Shown piece by piece: positions 60,301 to 64,000 of a stretch of 64,000 nt of DNA. The DNA lies in the NCBI RefSeq assembly GCF_029227915.1, contig NC_079877.1, forward strand, positions 12,461,351 to 12,525,350. The letters are read 5' to 3'. Every line of letters starts with the position of its first letter. Within the stretch, counting starts at the first letter, position 1. A program made the position numbers and the translations under genes. The notes below the pieces were generated by a model. The model saw nothing but the letters and a program-made list of their open reading frames with translations, was not told the DNA's origin and searched no databases. Source of the stretch: Hydractinia symbiolongicarpus (lineage: Eukaryota > Cnidaria > Hydrozoa > Anthoathecata > Hydractiniidae).

Positions 60301-63300
60301 CCTTTTAAGTTTCAAGTAGGCGTATCCACGAATCATTTTATCTGCAGGTTTGCTTAACGTTAGTCCTTTTTACATTAACACCTGATTGTTTAAGTTCGTG
60401 CCCAGGCTCTATTTTCAGAGCTCTTATCTCGCTCTCCACAAGCAGATTTTAAAAATCAAAATGCGCTGGGAGCGATAACAGAGGTATAAGGAGCGTAGAG
60501 ATAGAAAATAAGACGAAAAATAAAAATATAAAATAATAATGGGAACTGATTTTAATTTTAGTGTTAAGCGACGAAGACTCTGATTTAGCGAAGGATGCGT
60601 ATGCAATTATACGAAATGAGCACAGGAATCAAAAGTTGTCGTGTGGTGTAAATGAAACGGAGTTTTATAAGGAGTTGAAACTGGTCAACACAACCTCGAA
60701 GCATGTATTGTTGGTCCTGTATTATGTTTCGTGTAAGTTACCAAAGGTTTTATAATTTTGACTGTGTTTATAGCTATTATCAAGTTAAAATTGTGAAATT
60801 TTGTGTGAAATTTTAAAATCTGTTATTTTCCCAATAAAACTTGAGTAACAGATTTAAATAATTTTAACGCCAACTTATTATGGAGCGACAATTAACGGAA
60901 AAGGCAAATTGCTGTGGGAACAAAGTTAATTCTTTAAGAATTATCTCCATAAGAAGTACTACGGACCAAAACCCTAAAAATTAGTAAATTTGATTGAATC
61001 ATTCTCAACCTCAAACTCATCCTTACAGCTTCTAAATTATTTTTACGTTAGGACGGAAAATAATGTAAAAACCAGAAATCTAGGACTAAAATCAAACTTT
61101 TTAAAATTCCTAATCACAGTGGATTTTCTATCATAAATATCCACTAAAAATATTGGAAGCATGTCTCAAACAGTGAAAATCTATATTATAATACCCGTAA
61201 ACATCTGTCCGTCCGTCCGTCCGTCTATCTGTCACGCAAAATGATAGCTTAGCTGCGACGGGCAAACCCGTGGATTTTTCCACGGGCTAACGACTAGTTC
61301 TTAAAATTTCCTGAAGAACTTTATATTTTCAGGGGACTCGTTGTATCAACTATTCAAACACACTTACATGGAGATTGCTGACGAAGTTGACCAAGGTATT
61401 TTTGTTTTTGCAACAGAATTTACGGACTACGTCTAAATAAAGCGACTCTAGGATTTACAGGCAACTTGCGCAGATCATGTTTTCAGCTGCATGTTTTATA
61501 TGTGTGCAGTCACGTTTATCAAAACGTTAGATGGGTATAATGGATAGATGGAATATACAAAAATCCACATTGGCAGAAGCAAGTGGAAGATGTGAATCCT
61601 TTTTTTCATCATACTCTATTAGTTATTTAAAATGATCATGGTCTATAGTTGTTGAAACTAGAAAAACAATATTCAAAACTAAAAGTCGTAAAAGTTGATT
61701 TCGCAAGAAGTAGTGTTAGTAAAATAAAGAAAACAAAAAAAAGAAAATATCGAGCATAAAATTGCATACTCTTGTCCTACATGACATGCTTTCTAGTATT
61801 AATTTTTTCAATTTTTTTTAAACATTTTATTACTGCGCCCTTAACTTCATTATGCTAGTGACGTTTCTATTGTGTTTTCACAGATGTCAAAGCCGTTGCA
61901 ATTGATTGTTCAGCATGGCCATCTCCATGTCAACAGAATCAGATCTCAACTTATCCAAGCTTGATTTTATACAAGTAAAATTACCATTTACTATTTGTTT
62001 TTTTCTGATTGTTAACTGTGAAAGAAAAAGCATTTATTGAGTATTCAGTACGAAAAGTGACCATTTTGGCATGGCGTGACACTGAAAAGTGACCATTTTG
62101 GCATGGCGTGACACTGGTGTCACATCATGCCAAAATGTGCTAGAGTTTAATATCAGTCACAAAGGAGTAGTAGGTTTTGACAAGATAGCAACGGTAGTGA
62201 AGCAGCTATTATTCAACATTAATCCACAGAGGAACAAGAGTGCCAAAAAATTGCATCAATTTTGACAAAAGAAACATTTCGTTAGACAAAGTTTCCAGGA
62301 CTTTTCTAGACGGAATTTTGTCGCATTTAAACTTTTTTTCGTTTCATTTTTGTTAAGATCATCCTTTTTATCAAGAATTTAAAAAGTTCAAAACCAAACT
62401 AACGATTGCATTTTTTAGACCCGGATTAGAACCGATTAGATACAAGGATTTCTTGCACAAACAAACTTTGATGAAACACATATCAATGTAAGTATTAACC
62501 AAACGGAATTGTGATTTTCCCATGATTCGTTTATGAGTTTTTTAGGTTATTTTGATAAACTCGTCCCAAGGCTCATCTACGCCTATAATGTTGCTGACTA
62601 TCATCATAGGCGTACAAGAGCCATGGGGACAAGTTTTTTCAATACAGTAATTTAAGGAGCTATTTCTAGTTATCTTCCTATTCAACTATTTAATGCTTGC
62701 GTTAAAATCTTGTACTGTTTTTGTGTTTTAAAAACTCTATAATAATGGCCTATTTTGTCTGTCTGTCCGCAAGAAAAATGTTAATCTCCCTGTGTTGACA
62801 ATTTTATTGACTTCTCTTCAGATGGAAAGAGCCGTTTCTTCCAGAACTTTCTGATGTTCGACAACTGCAAGATCTGCAGAAACAAATGAAAGAGACGTTT
62901 GTTATTGCAGCTTTCTCTAACGTTAAAGGTGTGAAACAAAGTAGGTTTAATCTGCTTGTACAATAATAAATACAATTTGCTTAAATCTCTTCTAAGCAAG
63001 CACACTAGAGACATTAAATAGATTCGTTTTGTCTACTTCCGTAATAGCGCATATTAAAAAATTTTAATGTTAATGACAGCCATAATTTAACACCCTTTTA
63101 CGCCCTGATGCGCCCGTTAATAATGTCTGCATTGAAACGTCGTGTTCATGAGATATTTTTTAACTGATGTTATATTTGACTTCTCAGACTCGGCTGATTT
63201 TAGGGGAGAGAGGGGTGCAGAATTTTATTCTTACCTATTGGGTGTTTTGCTTTTTCATTCAGTTATTTGGTTATTTTTCCAGGTGAAAGTTACAAGATCT

Positions 63301-64000
63301 ATTCGCAAGTAGCGTTACGCTATTATGGTAAAGTTCGCATGGCGGTGTTGTTATCAAAAAATAAAAATATCACGTGAGTTAACGAGAATTTCTCGTGTCT
63401 ACGGTTGTTACTGTTTTTTCACCCTCGTCTCTCATATCAAAAGGGCAAAAAACCTTGGTGACGCGGGTGACTGTTTGTTTACTATCCAATATGCCGGTTG
63501 CCGAAGAGCTTTCTGATCACTAACTTTAAAACAGATCAGAATAATTCGACACCCGGTGTCCATACTTTAATCTAAAAAAATTTTTAAATCTCTTTTATTT
63601 ATAGTTTCAATCAACAAAAGCTTAATTTACCATCAGTTGTGACTGTAAACGCAAATGGTGTCAGAAATCGTATTGTTAGAACCAATGTTTTCGATGCAAA
63701 ACTTTTAGATGACTGGATCAACGAGCAAACACAACCTCAAGTTGTAAGTATCTTAAAGAACTCTCTCTTCAAAACATTCTGGTATACCACATCTCAAGTA
63801 GCCATTTTTTTGACTCTTTAAAAGGGCTAAGTGTAATTCCATTTTTTTAAATCCTTGACATATCAAAGATATTCGCAAATTCTGCCTCCTAATCGCTTAA
63901 ACGCTTGTGTTGTTAACATTCCAGTTAATTGCAGAGATGTAAGTCAACATCCACTATTTGTCATTTCAGCAAGAACTCACACCAATATCATTTCCGAAGT
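51396..64000 (+). CDS. TXNDC16-like ER thioredoxin-domain protein, partial (3' end outside window)
   Basis: Eighteen exons join in phase: 51396-51564, 51682-51761, 51966-52039, 52120-52191, 52715-52869, 52929-53051, 53263-53344, 53680 to 53854 or 53875, 53942-54033, 54184-54275, 60562-60732, 61333-61395, 61884-61974, 62419-62487, 62822-62928 (or 62940), 63283-63373, 63605-63743 and 63970 onward. It begins with a signal peptide (MICLILIKIILLFSAFVST). The layout follows vertebrate TXNDC16: an N-terminal Trx-like part (VNCNKMKRTIKECKHV), a charged Lys/Glu-rich linker (53942-54275), then a Trx domain (SKHVLLVLYYVSCWDSLYQL; AIDCSAWPSPCQQNQ; STYPSLILYKPG). The CxxC redox motif is missing, leaving VSCWDS, so disulfide exchange is unlikely and a substrate-binding role is more probable (inference). 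The fifth exon (52715-52869) has a weak acceptor and the donor of the eighth is ambiguous. TXNDC16 identity is from recalled similarity. Confidence 0.85.
53355..53515. repeat. (ATTC)n microsatellite in an intron
   Basis: Imperfect ATTC units fill most of the intron before the triplicated acceptor block in the TXNDC16-like gene. Confidence 0.95.
53536..53721 (+). repeat. 62-bp unit in three copies, each with a splice acceptor
   Basis: The unit runs TTTTCAACCTTTGTTTACAG then GAAACCGATTAAAAAGCC and onward, with acceptor-following bases at 53556, 53618 and 53680. It duplicates the intron end and the first coding bases of an exon of the TXNDC16-like gene. Because 62 is not a multiple of three, only the last acceptor gives the full frame. 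Confidence 0.95.
55182..55879 (-). CDS. Small secreted PAN/apple-like protein, nested antisense gene
   Basis: Two minus-strand exons, 55879-55577 and 55262-55182 (stop), join in phase 0 (donor GTATGA, acceptor TTTTTTCGCAG), giving 127 residues. The N-terminus MAKYIFLMFVLYFLSQTILS is a signal peptide. The mature part has the spacing QCLEYCVEMSRCYALSFS...KCLLHT typical of PAN/apple folds, then NYFEIKF and, from exon 2, a further Cys (NMCDYF) and a short tail. It lies inside the 6.3-kb intron of the TXNDC16-like gene on the opposite strand. PAN modules bind proteins or carbohydrates; function here is unknown. Confidence 0.55.
55880..57498. other. Intron sequence, nothing supported
   Basis: Part of the large TXNDC16-like intron. 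Open frames on the plus strand (56326-56919) have no family similarity or splice support. Confidence 0.5.
57501..57583. mobile_element. Foldback element of the CAACCTCG family
   Basis: Left arm CCAACCTCGCTACCATGGCT, right arm ACTTGGGGTCGAGGTTGAT, in the TXNDC16-like intron. Confidence 0.55.
57894..58372. mobile_element. MITE-like element, about 480 bp
   Basis: Left end AAGGGGTGCTCATATGATCC and right end GGCTTACGTGAACACCCCCT are imperfect inverses. The interior repeats CAGCCTGGCTTGTCAGGCT-like short palindromes. Confidence 0.6.
58498..58585. mobile_element. Foldback element of the CAACCTCG family
   Basis: Left arm GACCTCATCCCCAGAGCTCT then TCTACGTCTATGA; right arm TAGGCGTAAAAGAGCCGCAG. Confidence 0.6.
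59620..59698. mobile_element. Foldback element, variant arms
   Basis: Left arm CATTCTCGCCCCCAGAGCTC, right arm AGCTCTGGGGTCAAGAATGG. Outer bases differ from the family consensus yet still pair with each other. Confidence 0.65.
61180..61297 (+). mobile_element. Short non-autonomous Helitron, copy 4 (118 bp)
   Basis: Plus strand reads A|TCTATATTATAATACCCGTA ... hairpin CCCGTGGATTTTTCCACGGG, CTAACGACTAG|T. In a TXNDC16-like intron, 36 bp before an exon starting at 61333. Same length as copy 1. Confidence 0.85.
62052..62137. repeat. 32-bp tandem duplication ending in an inverted arm
   Basis: Two copies of GAAAAGTGACCATTTTGGCA continuing TGGCGTGACACT (62052-62083, 62084-62115). An inverted copy GTGTCACATCATGCCAAAAT follows at 62117, so the second copy can fold into a 21-bp-arm hairpin. 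Confidence 0.9.
62561..62638. mobile_element. Foldback element of the CAACCTCG family, long arms
   Basis: Left arm AACTCGTCCCAAGGCTCATC then TACGCCTAT; right arm ATAGGCGTACAAGAGCCATG then GGGACAAGTT. About 32 bp pair across a short loop. Confidence 0.7.

Overview
This is a window of an AT-rich, intron-rich animal genome. Genes are split into many short exons with GT-AG introns, and intergenic DNA and introns are full of transposon relics and short inverted-repeat elements. The mix (DIRS-type tyrosine-recombinase retroelement, RTE-type LINE, Penelope-like fragment, tiny Helitrons, many foldback elements whose ends read CAACCTCGTCCCCAGG) plus the gene families suggest an early-branching marine invertebrate. 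A cnidarian, perhaps a hydrozoan, is my best guess, inferred rather than proven. Gene models were built by hand from reading frames, splice consensus and matching intron phases.

Layout. 1-1.95 kb: decayed DIRS-like retroelement (minus). 2.6-4.1 kb: possible 1.5-kb inverted-repeat element carrying an unrecognised, apparently spliced minus-strand reading frame with a poly-glycine tract. 8.5-9.25 kb: two exons of a GM2-activator-like (ML domain) secreted protein (minus). 9.4-10.7 kb: minisatellite and two adjacent MITE-like elements. 12.9-23.4 kb (possibly to 24.1 kb): a nine-exon minus-strand gene for a Rho-family GEF with SH3, DH and PH domains, of the Asef/Asef2/collybistin (ARHGEF4/SPATA13/ARHGEF9) family, about 949 residues. 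24.1-31.5 kb: no gene seen. 31.6-37.0 kb: a complete seven-exon plus-strand gene for a 500-residue type I membrane glycoprotein that I cannot assign to a family. 37-43 kb: minisatellites, a pogo-like MITE, a Helitron. 43.6-45.4 kb: a two-exon neuronal calcium sensor (visinin/hippocalcin-like) gene (plus). 46.9-49.25 kb: RTE-type LINE relic and a Penelope-related piece between 166-bp inverted repeats. 51.4-64 kb: the 5' and middle part of a TXNDC16-like ER thioredoxin-domain gene (plus, at least 18 exons, runs off the window), with a small secreted PAN-like gene nested antisense in its 6.3-kb intron.

The genes do not form an operon or an obvious pathway. Points worth attention: a four-copy family of 118-141 bp Helitrons with exact TC...CTAG ends at A|T sites, one of them 13 bp from a splice acceptor; a triplicated 62-bp splice-acceptor/exon-start block in the TXNDC16-like gene; a near-perfect 30-bp-arm palindrome just upstream of the unknown membrane glycoprotein; and the unknown spliced frame inside the 1.5-kb candidate element. 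I did not find convincing evidence of a wholly new multi-gene system.
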